DNA from: Nomia melanderi
Taxonomy: Eukaryota > Arthropoda > Insecta > Hymenoptera > Halictidae
Assembly (NCBI RefSeq): GCF_051020985.1
Contig: NC_135007.1
Location: 9,181,501 to 9,245,500, forward strand
DNA length: 64,000 nt
Direction of reading: 5' to 3'
Under the pieces are notes generated by a model. It ran no database searches. It saw only the letters and a list, made by a program, of their open reading frames with translations, and was not told the DNA's origin. The position numbers and the translations under genes were made by a program. Below are positions 48,063 to 61,659 of this stretch, in pieces. How positions within the stretch are numbered: the first letter of the stretch is position 1; each line of letters begins with the position of its first letter.

Positions 48063-48132
48063 ATAATTATTATATTTTATATAATATACATATTATATAT
48101 ATTATTATATTATATTATTATATTACATAATA
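48063..48132 (+). repeat. TA/ATT-rich tract after TRPA poly(A) signal
   Basis: Nearly pure A and T in TATAT and ATT arrangements directly after the AATAAA at 48057. Confidence 0.85.
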
Positions 48133-50277
48133 TAAATTTATACTTCAGGTTCATTATTTAGTAACATTCATTACTCTTTTTCTTCGTTCAAGAACATTAA
48201 ATGCCCTTACATCATTAACTGCTAATAACTGCAAGAAATTTCGAAATTTTTATTAAAAACCTAAACTAATTTGTTCGTTAAATAAGTCGTTTTTATAATA
48301 TAGAGGTCGTGAAATTCAATCCTTAGAGCATCGATACTACAGATTCCTGGTTACACAGAGTTCCATAAAATGTTAGATACGTTTTGTATCTTGTGTGCGG
48401 TACACTAATATGAGCTTTGAATGTTCTGTCAATAGTATTACTGAAAATATATTTTCTTATTGTCTATCGGTCTATAAGACCATCTGTATATTAATAATTT
48501 ATACATAGCGCTAAATGTCGATATGGTAGGTTCTTCCTATTATCGATGCAGCACAGATTTTATTTTCAATGCAATACCATTTGCCCTACAGAGGTCTCTG
48601 CAAGATCATTTTCAAAACTTTCTTCGAACTAATATTTGAAAGATGAATTTACAGAAACTTATATAGAATATTGTCAATTTCTTTCATTTTGTAATAGGAA
48701 AGTTGACATGTTACATCGTACCATATATTATACATTTATCATTATTATTTGAAGATTATTTGTTTCAATTTATTTGTTTTCCCATTATCAAAGATTCAGA
48801 ATTCTGTACGGATGGAGGTGGTAGACGAGCAACACATGACCTGTACCCTTACTTGCTTGGTCTGAAGAACGATTTATTTCATACCTGTTTGATCCCACAC
48901 ATCACAATTTGAGTATCCGAAGTTTTATAAGTTATACTTTGTATCTACAGTTTCGTCTCCATGATTTTCTTGAGCGTACAGTAGCAATTAATTCTGAAAG
49001 TATTGGCCGACTGAGTCAAAGCATGCACAGTTCACGAGGAAGAAGTACATAAGTGTTCATGAGTCTATCCGGCACACATATCACTTGCATTCTGGAAATA
49101 AAAATTAAAATAAAATTGAATAAAATATATTTCCCAATGAAATACACTAGTATGTACTAATATTTTGCAACGTCAAACGAAAAAATTCTATTAGTTGAAC
49201 AGTCTGTATTGATTCCTCTATTTATAGCTTTGTAGTTCCCTCTCTCTTCATGTTACCAAACATCATTGTCCCATTTAACTTTTCTTATTTTCTTTCGTTA
49301 GTCAGTAATTTCAAAGTGCGCGAGGTTGTCACTATTGTTCTCGCATTGACACTTATTCGCGCTAATCTCCTGAAAGAGCATAAGCGTTATTTCGACATGC
49401 TGTAATATTTCGGAGAATTGATTTGGTTGTCCTGTTGCAAACCACTTTCTAGATAAATTAAAATCAGTTTAGACTGCGATTTCACACGAAGGAAATATCA
49501 TCTGATCGCAGATTCCTCGCGTGCACGTGGTCTTGCTCTGTTCGCCGTGTGTCTGGTGTAATAGTCAGCTTTGTTACCAGCTAATAAAGGTACCAGTGTT
49601 TTGTGTCCAGATTTTAATTAAATACGTAAATCGAATACGACGTTACCGGGCGCATACATTACCATAAATTATCGCTCACCCACGGCTATGAAGGAATCAC
49701 GCGCGCACCTGCTTTAACGGTCGTCGCAACAGCCTCGTTGCGTATTACGCATACAGCAGCTCCTTTTCTTTCGTGCAAACGATATTGGGCGCAGCATCGC
49801 ATTCGTTGCATTCATCCTGAATAGGAAACAGGTAGAAAAGGTGTCGCTGAGCTGCATAAAGCGAATGGTATAACACATTACGCACTTTATAGGATTGATT
49901 TTGAAACGGGTTCAAAACGGAATTAACTTTCGGATCAAGGGTACCAAAACTATGCATATGAAATTGTTCGCCATTAACATCATCGAACTGAAAGCTGCTG
50001 CTTTAATGGTAATAAATTACCCTTCCTCGACCTAACAATTCCAATATACATTATATATACACTCGGTCTGTTTTTTTTACAGATTATTTCGCCCTTTCGA
50101 GAATAATTGTGGTAGCAATAATGGTTCAAGTACTGGAACTCTATTGAAGTTACATACATGATTAAAGTGATAGGGGTTGCAGTGATAGTACGATTAGTGA
50201 TAGCATTAACAGTAGATGTAATTTTATAATTTTGAAGAACGATGGTGCTGGCAATTTTGTTGCTGCTGGCAACGAAA

Positions 50278-50625
50278 GTTGCGGGTGCAGTAATGGTAAC
50301 AGTGGCAATAATGGTGGCGATGGCAGTGTCGACGGCGGCGGCGATGGCAGTGTCGGCAGCGGTGGCGTTGGCAGTGTCAGCGGCGGCGGCAGTGGTGGTG
50401 GCGGTGGCGGTGCCGGTGGCAATGGCAGTGTCGACGGCTTCGGTAGCAGTGGCGGTGGCGACGGCGATGACAGTGTCGGCAGCGGTGGCGTTGACAGTGT
50501 CAACGGCGACGGCGGCGGCGACGGCGGCGGCGGCGGTGGCGGTGGCGGTGGCGGTGCCGGTGGCGGTGGCGGTGGTAGTGTCGACGGCGGCAGCGGTGGC
50601 GGTGGCGATGTGCTGTCGACGAAGA
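50278..50625. repeat. GGC/GGT-rich trinucleotide tract with recurring GGCAGTGTC
   Basis: About 350 bases made almost only of GGC, GGT, GAC, GTT and AGT triplets, with GGCAGTGTC (or GACAGTGTC) recurring every 27-60 bases and a nearly pure GGCGGT core at 50510-50575. Several frames are open on both strands, giving Gly/Ser-rich, Ala/Val-rich or Ala/Thr-rich hypothetical products; the plus-strand glycine frame has no ATG. Best read as a low-complexity repeat, not a gene. It sits 1.6 kb upstream of the pangolin start codon. Confidence 0.85.
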
Positions 50626-52196
50626 AAAAAAGCCAGCATCGACGGAGACGACGCTAAGAGTTCGGGCGAGCTCGCTGTGGTTCGGGCGAAGTCGTATCCG
50701 CCGCCTGCCTGCCATGACTGGCCGGCCTCGGCCTCGCGGGGGGCGAGGTGGTGCGACGGCGAGGGAAGCCGCGGCGGCGAATACTGCCTTCCGATTGGTT
50801 GGCGCGTGGGAGAGCCGCCCGCCCGAGCTCTCTGTCTCCGGCAGTCGGCACCGAGCATCCAGACAGAGCACATCGAGCCATCGGAGTCGGGGTGTGGTAG
50901 ACGGAAACACGCACCTCGGGACCTTATCACGGGCACGATGGCCGTCCGGCGCGTGCACCGTCAACATCAACAACAAAAAACAGCAACGTCGTCACCGTTG
51001 TCGGGTGCCGCACTCGTCGCGCGTGCAATCCCCACTGATCTGCATACCACGGAATCGTAGGAAGCCGCATCGTGTGCGCACGCCAAAGTATCGGTGGCCC
51101 ACCATCGTGCGGGGATACGTGGCGCGCAGATGGTGCACGCAATAAGAAACGAAAACAGAGAACGGGATCGCGCGACGCACGGAAATTTCGCCGCGCTCTT
51201 TAATCCGACGTACACGGCCCGCCAGCACACGCCACGCACTACTACACCACGTTCCACGACATTACCTCCTTCCTTGCCCTCTCGTTCCCAGCGTCCGTAA
51301 CGCGCCTCCTCACCTTCACACGCGTCGGCCTTCCCACGCGGTCCTCCGTATCTTCGGTGAGATTACATTTCGGTTAGTACACGAGGAAAACGCGACGCGA
51401 TCAGAGTTTCCGAGCGTTTACCCGTTTGGCTGTTAACCGTGCGTCGTTTTACAATTCCCGTGGTAAACATACATTATAAATTTATAAATCTGTATACACA
51501 CATACACGCACGCACGCACACGCATACACATCCACACCGTACCTCTTATAATATACATATAAATATACACGTATATTTATATCGTTGTGTTTTGACTGGT
51601 GGTGCGTTTTATTGTTCGTCGTCGCGCGTTCTCACCGGTGCAACGTTCTTCTTGGTGCCCGTTCCCCGGGAAGTGTGCAGCCTTAACCTCCTCTGTCGAC
51701 GACGGTGGCGACGGTAGTGTTAAAGGCAGAAAAAAATCAAAGAAAAAAGAAAAGTGACGGTGACGGTGAACCATTTTATTTCTCTGTGTTTCGTTCGATC
51801 GCGATATCTCCTCTGTTCTGTGCGGCAAACAGTGAGACAGAAGAGGGGCCCCCGTGGTGTCTTCTCTGACGGGTGGCGTGGTCGTCGTCGAGTCGCGCAA
51901 AAATCGTCTGCCGCGGCCAGACTACACGCGGGTCTCCGACGGATCGCTCGTCCGCTCGCTCGCGGTTCAGATCTAACGCGTCCGTCACGGACGCGCGTAC
52001 AGTTCGTCGTAAATAGTGGCGACAGCTCGTTGGTGGCCGGTTAACGCGATATATCGGTGAACCGCCGTTCGAAACTCCCGCGTCGGGCCGGCTACGGCCG
52101 CCTAACCTCTAGTTAGTCCGGCGGACACACCTCTCACGTTAAATCAGTGGACAACGAAAGACAGGAAAGACGGTGGCCGTCGCTCGGCCAGCAATA
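50626..52196 (+). promoter_or_regulatory. CpG-rich 5' region of pangolin (promoter and 5' UTR)
   Basis: CpG-rich sequence leading to the pangolin ATG, interrupted by an AT/CA-rich patch (51480-51590). The bases just before the ATG carry no splice acceptor that is clearly better than background, so a contiguous 5' UTR is plausible. The transcription start is not identifiable by eye. Open frames on both strands here are typical of GC-rich DNA and are not recognised. Confidence 0.5.
51497..51537 (+). repeat. CA/CG-CA microsatellite
   Basis: ACACAC with interspersed CGCACGCACG, followed by TATACAT-rich sequence; in the 5' region of pangolin. Confidence 0.75.
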
Positions 52197-52346
52197 ATGC
52201 CGCACGTGAGCAGCAGCGGCGGCGGCGACGATCTCGGCAGCGAGGACGAGGTCAAGGTCTTCAAGGATGAGGGCGAGGACGAGAAGAGGTCCTCCGAGAA
52301 CCTCACGGAGGAGAAAAGTTCCCTCATCGACCTCACGGAGTCCGAG
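52197..52346 (+). CDS. pan: pangolin exon 1: beta-catenin-binding domain
   Basis: Fifty codons from ATG to the donor gtgcgt. Residues 11-26 (DDLGSEDEVKVFKDEG) form the acidic strand and helix that contact Armadillo in TCF structures. Phase 0 exit. Confidence 0.95.
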
Positions 52347-52609
52347 GTGCGTGTCACCAACCCCTTCTGTAATCGCCAACTATCTCCATTTCCAACCCTG
52401 CGAAATCGGCTGGACCCGTCGTCCCACGACCAGTCGTCCGCTCGCTCGTCCGTCGTGTCTTTTACCCGACCTTCGAGCCCGTGACAGCGTAAGGAGACCC
52501 CGCCATTAAGTGCGTGCATGTGTGTTGCAGGAAAAGGGCTCGCTCGCCGGTGGAAGTTACGCGACGACAGGCAAGACGTCGACAAGATCCGACCTCAGCC
52601 CCGTTTTCG
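52197..52609 (+). CDS. pan: pangolin / TCF-LEF transcription factor, first two coding exons (3'-partial)
   Basis: TCF/LEF proteins are the DNA-binding effectors of Wnt/Wingless signalling; they bind beta-catenin (Armadillo) through the N terminus and Groucho in its absence. Exons 52197-52346 and 52531-52609 encode 76 residues plus a split Gly. The start reads MPHVSSSGGGDDLGSEDEVK, then VFKDEGEDEKRSSENLTEEK and SSLIDLTESE. This is the TCF beta-catenin-binding domain, whose core in all family members is GGDDLG...DE..xFKDEGE...SSEN.....KSSL. Exon 2 gives EKGSLAGGSYATTGKTSTRS and DLSPVFG. ATG context is AATAATGC, with A at -3. The HMG box and C-clamp exons are not in the remaining 11 kb, so they lie beyond the window. 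Confidence 0.95.
52531..52609 (+). CDS. pan: pangolin exon 2: Ser/Thr-rich linker
   Basis: Acceptor ...tgtgttgcag, donor gtaagt, phase 0 in and phase 1 out. Encodes EKGSLAGGSYATTGKTSTRS and DLSPVFG. Insect TCF proteins continue from the beta-catenin domain into this kind of linker. Confidence 0.88.
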
Positions 52610-55600
52610 GTAAGTCGCGTCTGTGTGCGCCTCTCTTTCGTACCTATTTTCGTGTTACGACGATGTAAAAAAAGAACCGCCGCTGGCCGCGGGAACCCTC
52701 TGCATTCTTACCGGCGTTGTCGTGGCCACGGAACCCGGCTACGATTGATAACGTTCGAACGATTTAATCCTCGCATGGACGGCTGTCGGTGTCGTTAGGC
52801 GTGTACCGATAAATAATTCGACATTTTTCTCCTTTTATTTCTTGTTTCGTATAACGGCTATTTCGTTGTTCAATATTTTCTTACGATTTTATTATACCAA
52901 CGGCTTGGTAGGCGAGCACTCGAATGTGAAATAACGTTCGAGTAGTTTGACGTTTCGAAAAAAGTTTTGATGTAAAACGGTTGCTCGTTGGTAGGTTTAT
53001 ATTAGCACCTTATAATTTCCAGACATCAACGCGAAGGAATTGTAATTTGGTTAGCTGCGAGTGTCGGTGTTTTTTGAAAGTAGGTTTTCGTATAGCAGAG
53101 GGTGCCCGTACAAAATCGACGATTTTTCGTAAACAGTTGTCAAAGCACTTACTCGAGGCCATTGAAAACCGCGGCTTCGGATACGCGATCGTGTCACCGA
53201 TAACGAGATCAGAAAGTCGTCAGACGTATATCTCCCGTCGGACGTTTATCGCTGGCACGGCTATGAAATCTGATAACGTGTTATGATATTATATGCGTGT
53301 CGTGGGGGCCAGCTCTGATTCATATAAATTAACGTCATTGTAGGTGGTTATCTTACGATCTTGTAACGTAATCTACTCATGGCAAATCGCTTTTATGTCC
53401 TAATGATAATTTAGACGGGCCGCGTTAGGCTCGATTCAACGTTCCAACGTTCCTGTCTGCAGCCCGCGATCAATGATATCGCTCCGGGAATAAGATTATC
53501 GGCGGCCCGTTATCGTTTGTTGCACCGTATCGATGGAAAACAACACGACTTCCCGCGTTTTTCTGATTTGGCCGGCGCATTCCCGGTGAAAACACGTCGG
53601 CTTCCGGATCATCGCTCGTTAAATACGCGCCCGTTTATCATGACCACAATTATTTTACTCGCATTTCGACGAGTAATTCGTATATCGCGATAGAACGTCG
53701 ATAAAATTTTGGTTTTATTTGGATTTCTTTCTCTTTTGTTTCTCCTTTCTCATTCGGACGTTCCGACGAAATCACCCTGCTCAGCGTTTCAACGGGAAGT
53801 GTTAATAGAAGATCTTGTCGGTGTCAGGCTTTTGTGTGTAAAACGATGGAGTTTCCTGTAGCACTTAGTTTCTTCTTATTTGATTGAATTAGTTATGTCG
53901 TAATAGCGCGCTATTAATATTTTTCTAACATTCATTTTTTTTTGTTATTTTAGGATGAAAAATGTCCCATTACTACGTGAATTTGTTTCATATAAATATC
54001 AGATACACTTCGTCAAAGTTCTACAGTTTGATTCTTGGTTTTGACCATCCACCATAGAAAACTAGCGTAACGCGTACAACGCGCGATAAATATAGATATT
54101 CGTAGAAAGTAATTTGGTAAATGTGAAATTTGTAATGAAATTTTTAGAGTAACATACACACGACCCACGATTTACGCGAAAATCCGAGAAAACAAAGTAT
54201 TGAAAAGAAAAGCTGGTATAAATTTTAGAAATACATGTTTATTTCGCATAGCCGACCAAGAGAAATAAGGATGATGACATTTCATAAACAAAAGTACATT
54301 TTATTCGGTGTTATTAAATTAAGATCGCGTATAAAAACTATCGCTTAAATAGTGTCCTAATTTACCGCGTAAAAGTGTGTCCCGTAAATCAAGGTCCAAG
54401 TACAGTCAATGATTAAGTGAATTATTGAATGAAATTTACTTTGATTTATACAATTTTCATTTGTGAGAGTATGATCGAATCTCACCAATTAAGGATTCTC
54501 ATCAAATGTTTCCAAGATTCGATAACGAACAAGTTTTTCGAATTGTGGGAAATATTGAAATAATCCTTCTTTTGGGCAATATTTTTTTTCGAAGGAAACT
54601 AGCCGCCTCTGCGGTCCTATTCCTGTTTTTACAAAGGCATACGATACCGTTTCTTTCTGCCGCTTCCAAATATGGCGACGTTCGAGTTCGCGGAAACGGC
54701 AATAAACAGCGCGCCTTCCCGGCGTATCGTTCACAAAAATTTCGAAGCCGTTTATTGTCGTTCGGAACACAATAGCCCCCTCTGTTCCATATCTTTTTTT
54801 CTTAAACAAGCTTTCGAAAGTTTCAGTAGTCCGGGCTTTTTATTTTCGATGACATTTAAATATTCAAATATTTCAAGCTTCGAAAATGGATCAAGATTCA
54901 ATCTCTGTGAAGATGATAATTTATTTCCATTCCGTGTATATTTCTTTATTAATTCAATTTCATCTCCTGCGAATAAAATTGAAACTCATGATAAAATATG
55001 GGAATTATACTTTGCATCGAATTTTTTTATCAACTCAGCTTGTCATGGAATGTCCCAATTAATTAAGAGTCATTTTCGTTGAACTGACATGGAATTTAAG
55101 TGTGAAAATACTTTTTACATAGTTGAACATTGTTCTCATTGAAATATTCCGGAAAATCAGACGACCATGATTACGATCATTTTATTGAACTTTGTTGAAG
55201 CTCGAGAAAGAAATGCCATATCTAAAATATCTACAAAATATTTATCAAAATTTATCAGTTTAAGTAACAGCTATGAATCACCGTGGATATATGCTTTAAT
55301 GTGCTTTAAAGATTAATGCCTACATCTTTAAAAGCCGGTTATAATTTTAACGCGACAGCATTTTTCCTTAAAAATTAGAAAGTATAAACATTTCCGGAAT
55401 ATTAGCGCAAGCCAAAAGATTTCCCAATGATAAGGAAGTATTTATTCAGTCAGTCGAGATCTAGCCTTTTGATTTTCATGTATCATTTCCCGCTTGGCCA
55501 AACGAAAAACAACCGAAAGAATGGAAAAGTAATGTCGCGAGGAGGTAGGGACAATCGAATTGGCGCGGTTGAAAACGGAAAGGGTTTTCGGCGAGAAACC

Positions 55601-55961
55601 GCGGGGAAAGTTAATTCCAATTTGCCGAGAGAAATTGACCGAAGTTTACGGAACACCATTATTCTCGCGACAGGTTTGAAACAAATTGTAACTCGTTAGC
55701 GACGGCTATACAATGAAACACTCCGGATCTCTGCCGGCTGCGCGCCGCTTCTTCCTCCCCGAACCGACTTTGTCACTGACAAATCGATGTCGTGCCGGCG
55801 AACACGCTGTCACCGTGTTGCCAAAACACTTTAACGAGTTACGGGCTACTCCATCGAGATTTTCACTTACACAACACCTGAAACATCGGCCAGACATGCT
55901 CGGATCAGCCGGAAAATGTATTTTGTTTTGATTCGAAGACGAAACAAAGTATTCGCCGCTT

Positions 55962-55993
55962 TGTGATCGTTCTGTGATCGTTCTGTGATCGTT
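55962..55993 (+). repeat. three tandem copies of TGTGATCGTTC
   Basis: The 11-base unit occurs at 55962-55972 and 55973-55983 exactly, and again at 55984-55993 without its last base. Confidence 0.9.
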
Positions 55994-58900
55994 TATTCGT
56001 TCGTTGTCAAATCCATTGTAGTATTTTACGAGTAATATCACAATAATCATAGTAATACGTGGTAATCAAAGTTCACAGTAATCCGAGTAAATAGTTCTCT
56101 CGTAAAAAATCTCCATGAATGCAACGCGAAATGCATTCAGAATCGTTTCCAAAGATTCCCAAGTCCCTAAAGATTCTTGCCCGCCGTAAAAAAGAGAAGA
56201 AACGTGAATTAGTATTGATATTTTATAGTCAACCTACAAACGCGACGTGTTAATGCAAGAGAAAGAAGGAAACGGAATAGCCGACAAAACAAATGAACAT
56301 TCCACTGTTTAGTCGTCTGTCCACCGAGAATTATCACCCGTCCCCTTGGCGCTACAAATTGCAGAACAGCCAGCGTAACTGATTCCTGACGATGTATTTT
56401 AGGAAAACCATAACTTACGTTAAACGGCGCCCTCACACATTGTCAAGTTCCATAAAAGTGTAAACGAATCGGCCGCGTGTTAAATTATTGTAATTTGTCT
56501 TGTCCGTACCGGTAGCTGCGCGCGGCAGCCGGCCACGACACGAAAATCACTTTCTGTGACGTACAATTACGCACAAATAATGCGCGCGGATCAGAATTCG
56601 TTGCACTCGCCGTTCGCCGTAGGAGGGTGAGGCGACAGGGAGAGATGGGAGCGGGCGGGTGAGAGGAAGAGAGAAAGAGAACGTGCAAAATATTACGTCG
56701 AGATCCGTCGTAATCGCTTAAGTGGTTAATTATGGTGCTTCGAGGAAGGCTAGAGGAGGCTGGAGGTGGGATTAATCTTGGCATCAATTACTTCACTGGA
56801 CCCTTTTTTATGCAGGCTAAAACTAGTTTTCCGCCAGCAGCCTCTTGAACGGTGCGTGATACGTCTGATGGATCTTTTTTTTCCATTCATTAGACCGCGT
56901 TCTAACGAACGTCCACGTACCTCGATGCCCTCTCGTTAGTACGTTGTCTTGTCCCATCGACGATTGTTCGGTGAAATCCGCCGCTTTTCTACGAACGGGA
57001 TTTCTCTTTCCTTTAGCGCGGTTTGACGTTCTTGTTTCTTCGACGGGCGCAAAATCATCGGTTCGTCTCTAACCGACGCCGTCGATTGTAATTTTGTGAA
57101 TGATTATGACTTCTCCAATGGTGAACGGTTTTTTCTTTTCTTGAAGACCTGAACAATGATTTTACAATGTGATCGAAATGGTTCTACGGTTAATTACACC
57201 CTTAGAACTAGTTGTTCTCAATTGCTCGTGACCCGCGTTTAATATATCGCATTATGAGCGTTTTAATAAGAGACTTTAATTGTCCTCTCGGCGTTTCTCG
57301 TTCTCGTTCTTGTTCCATAAGTAATTGCTAAATATTTTAAAATATTGGTGGGAAAACAATAATATTACTCGCAATAATTACTAATTAATTTAACACGAAT
57401 GTTTGTATTGGTTTTATTCATTTTCTCGAACGAGAGAGTCATTGATCTCTTTACGAGAAGCATTCTGAGAAATACCATACGGTCATTTAAGTTTCAAGCG
57501 GTGTCTTTTACTGTCCCTGACGACGAAGTTCCCGAGGGATTGTGCAGGAAATTATTGACGAATAACCTGACAAAAGAGCGTGAATTTGTAAGAAATTCTT
57601 CCATAAACAAGGCACTTTACGCCACTGCTTCATTTTTTTTTAATTCAGCATATTATCTTCAGTTCGAGGTTTAAGAGCCGTGTTGTTATACAATATTTTC
57701 TTTTACTTATAATTGCATAATGGCGAGAGAATCGGAGTTGAATGCACGTGTTCTTAGATTGCGGATAACAGAGAGTAAACATTTAAGATCCCTTACGGGA
57801 CGTTGTTTTCTATTAAAATTACTGTATTCAGCGGGACCACAAACATCTCGCGCGTTCATTTTTATATTTTATGTGTTTTGCACGAGTAACTGGAGGGCTC
57901 GAATTTTCGACCATAATTTAGCGAGCATTGCGTGCGCTGCGTCGAAGGTGCACTAACGATGTATCGGTATAATAACAGAAAATGCAAAGAAGAACGTGCT
58001 CCCGGGCCCCGGTGCGTGCTCTTGCCCGCCGAGTAATTTTAAAATGCACGAATGCGTTCAGAATTGCGTTTTTCTGCAATGCGTGGCTATCGACACGGTA
58101 ATCCGTGCCCTGGGAAATTATTATAACACACAAACAAGCACATCACGCCACGGCCTCCCCTCGTTCTCTCGAATTTCAATGGGAATGATATCTCTGTATT
58201 ATTGGCGAGACTCTTTCGCTTATTAAGATTTCAGCTCGGCCCACTGGAAAACAATCACGCGCCACGACGCTATAAATTGACGGGCAAACAAGTTTTAGGA
58301 AATATAATTTTCTCGAGAAGTTTAATGATGCGAGGGAACAAAAAGAACGCGTATATAATTGATCTGTGCCCCTTTCTTCATTGAACCCTTTAATTACTAT
58401 TACGGAATCTTCGGTGTATAATAACGCTCCCCTACCTGTCCCGTGATTAACCCCACCGCGTTGAAGACTTTAGGTCTCTAATGATTTCTTGTTTCCGCTG
58501 TTTTTCATTCTCTCCTTCAGTCGAAGATAAATAATTCCGGACGAATCTCGAAACGTTTTAACCTACCTCTCTATTTGGCATAAATCAGTCGGTGCGCGAC
58601 ATTTAGAGAGGCAATTACTATACAATTGGTCAAACGAGGAGCCGTGCTCGCTTTGAGTATTAAGTAAATATTTTACGGAATAATAGAACGACGGGCAGTT
58701 GTTCCATTGAATGTATTAAAAGAATTAAAAGTCCTGCCCACTATTTCTATATTATCGATTTGTTAGAGAACCTTTTTCCAAGCGAACGAGAATAACTTGC
58801 ATCGATCTTCCCACCTTTCGAATTTGACTAAAAATACTCTTTGATTAGAGAAAATACCATGACACTATAGTTCACAAACGCTTGAACGTCAGCATTTTAT

Positions 58901-61179
58901 TTTCTGCACTGAACTTGCGAGTTATGCCCTCCCAATTTATCTTCCCTTGATTCAGTAATAATTGCATGTACTTTATCGCAGTCGTACTCGCGCACAATTA
59001 TAAAAAAAATGGTGGTCCTACGCTTTTGCCGGCAACTGTACGAGATGATTAATATTTATGATCTCATCCAGCACGGCGTTTTCGTGCAAATAATTTGTTT
59101 AATTAAGATTCGCCTACGTTTTTGCGTCGTAAGCATCGTTCCACGGGACTGTTTTTTTTCTCGTGCTCGCAATTCGCGTGACCGGCTGTTTCGAGTCACT
59201 GACTTGACAAACGTTTCCATTATTATATTTTTCCGCGGCTGCCCAGATTCGCAGCAGATTTCCTTGGTTCGTTGCGCTTCCGGTACAACGGCCTAACTAC
59301 CGCTAATTATCGGAACATGCCGGTGTTCGACCCGACAGTGTCTAAGAGGGTTTAATGTTATCCGCGACCCCGCGTCGAACATTGGAAATTGAAACGTATA
59401 CCGCGCGAAAACGGTCGCGGTCCGTGTCCGGTGTATTACGAAAGATCGCTCGCGAGAGGAAATTCCATGGCTGGTGTTATCTGCATTGACGACACCAGTA
59501 GAATAAATATTAGAGAATTACATGACCGGGTAAACTTCCGCGACTTCGAGGCATTAGTATTATTTTAGATGATCGTTCAGCAATTCCTTCTGCCTCTCGG
59601 ATATTCTTTCGATTTCTATTACTACCATAGAATCGACGGAATGAATAATTGATTTAAGTGCGAAGTCTGCTTTTTAAGTAATGAAGTTGGTCATGAACAA
59701 CATTGCCCCTAGTTGTCGTCGAAATACTCGTTTCAACGGAACTTGGTACCTTTTGTCTTCGCTTAGCAAGAAAATTGTAGTTGATGGAACATTTCCTTTG
59801 GAGAAAAGTGAAGTCCGAAAATTGTAGTTTTCAGGTAATATGATTTTATATATAGAACTCTATGTATTATACAGTTTTTTAGTGTACGACCAAAATCGAA
59901 TATACGGTTTTGTCATATTTTGAAATTGATTCTACAGTGTCGGAACATGCACTCAGTATCTTAAAAATAAAGAGCAAAATTAAATTTCAGAAAGCGCAAC
60001 TCTAAACGATAACTGCACGGAGTGAAAAACATGCGACGATCGCACTTATATGATGCTTTACTCGAGAGAACTGATGATTAAACATATTAAGATTTCACGA
60101 GCCTTCAAATTTAATATATGTTAATTAATATCAATTTCTTGTACAGCAACTTCTCGAATTATACGTGTAAACCTGTCAAGCCAGGCTCGATTAGAACGTA
60201 AAATATTATACGTTCAAATCAATATTAATTAGGAATGACAGTGCGCGACGTGCTGTGGATTAATGCACACTTTCCTCGGCCGGTTGCTGCTCGCAGCTGC
60301 CCTTGCCATTCTTCATTTCGCGACTAAGCGCAATGCCTCGACTTTCCAAAATAAATTCATCGATACACCATCTAAATATTCGCGCAAACAATACATTCAG
60401 TCTGTCAGAGACACGGACTCTTAAACGATCCAAACGAGCAAGTAAAAGACGTCCCTCGCGACAGTAGTAATTATTTTCAATCATTTTCCAGGTCAAACGA
60501 TTCATTTCTTTGTTTTTAAAACATGAAACACGATATTCGAATAAAAAATATAAGTACTATTGCACTAAAAAGTTAGCGACTGCTGACATGAATTCACGTT
60601 TTTTCTCAAATATAATAGCTTTCAAACTATTTTATTCTCCTGCTCCTTTTGACTTGCAACTTCTTTCCCGAGTAGTTCTCCATTTAACTAACACATCGTT
60701 AGAAGACTAACATTTCAAAATAATTTCTTTTCAAGCTCAGAAATTTGCTGCAATTACCCTAAGATTTTCTCCATTTTCAACGTTAATGGATATTAGTAAA
60801 CCGAAAAATCTGCTGGTTGCAAATTAATTATTGATATTTTTAAAAAATCACCAAATAATCCCCGGTATGTACCGTGTGAAGAGATTAAGTTTGCGAGCGT
60901 ATCGCCGCGCCACGCCGCTCCGGAACGCATTCCAAGTGGGTCGCTCGTTTTCCGCGAGCTCGAGCTCTCGCGAAGATTTTCCGTGCGCTCTCTCGCGTAT
61001 CCCGGAGCCGCCCCGACAATCCTCTGGTGGTGGCAGACGCGCTCGGCAAAAGCGCGCTCGCCGCCCTGACATACACTTTGTCGCTACTTGGAAAGCGCCT
61101 CCGCCTCCGGATTGCACCTCGCCGCAAATATCGTATGCAGCGCGGTCGCGTCGGCAGCGAACGGTGGGAAAGAGATAGA

Positions 61180-61255
61180 AAGAGAAAGAGGGAGAGAGAG
61201 AGAGAGGAATACGAGGGAACGAAGCGAAAGAAAGAAAGAAAAAGAGCAAGCCGCA
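61180..61255 (+). repeat. polypurine GA-rich tract
   Basis: GAGA/AAAG repeats with few pyrimidines, containing several GAGAG motifs of the kind recognised by GAGA factor. Confidence 0.8.
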
Positions 61256-61447
61256 GAAGGAAAGGGACACGAGCTATCGCTCGTGTAGCCCGAACGCTAG
61301 AGAAGGAGAGAAACGAAGGGACCGAGGGGCAAAGAGAGCAGAGCCCATAAACGATGTGTCTCGTTGTGCGAAGTAATTGACGAGTTCGCGTGTAGGCGGT
61401 TGGGCGCCTAGATCGCCTCGAGCGTACCGTAGGCTTATCCTCGGAGA

Positions 61448-61534
61448 CGAAAAACGAAACGAAACGAAACGAGCAGCCCTGATACACACACGCCGGGCCG
61501 GGAGAGGAACCGAACCGAGCCGAGCCGAGCTGAA
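61448..61534 (+). repeat. CGAAA and CCGAG pentanucleotide arrays
   Basis: CGAAA units at 61448-61473 and CCGAA/CCGAG units at 61510-61534, within the CpG-rich block of the pangolin intron. Confidence 0.85.
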
Positions 61535-61659
61535 CCGTGTGTGCCGTGCCATGCCGAGAAAGGCGGAAAGGGCAAGGAGGTAGGTTCGCGCGGGTCGGCG
61601 CGTACTCACACGCGAGAGCGTGCGCGAACACGCTTGTGCACGTACACACACCTTGTAGA

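Larger units (their letters stand above)
47979..50277. other. TRPA 3' UTR and intergenic DNA before pangolin
   Basis: AT-rich. Contains the TA/ATT tract at 48063-48132. A minus-strand open frame of 70 codons with an ATG (49745-49957) matches no known family. I see no other gene, RNA or transposon signature. Confidence 0.65.

Noticed and set aside
49745..49957. 70-codon minus-strand open frame (MHSFGTLDPKV...)
   Set aside because: Starts with ATG but resembles no family and has no supporting splice or promoter context.
49980..50936. 318-codon open frame on the minus strand across the GGC/GGT tract
   Set aside because: Ala/Thr/Val alternation is the translation of a trinucleotide repeat; other frames on both strands are open in the same region and flanking residues match nothing.
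50242..51060. 272-codon plus-strand open frame upstream of pangolin
   Set aside because: Mostly Ala/Val from the repeat tract, then GC-rich sequence with no known domain; no coding evidence.
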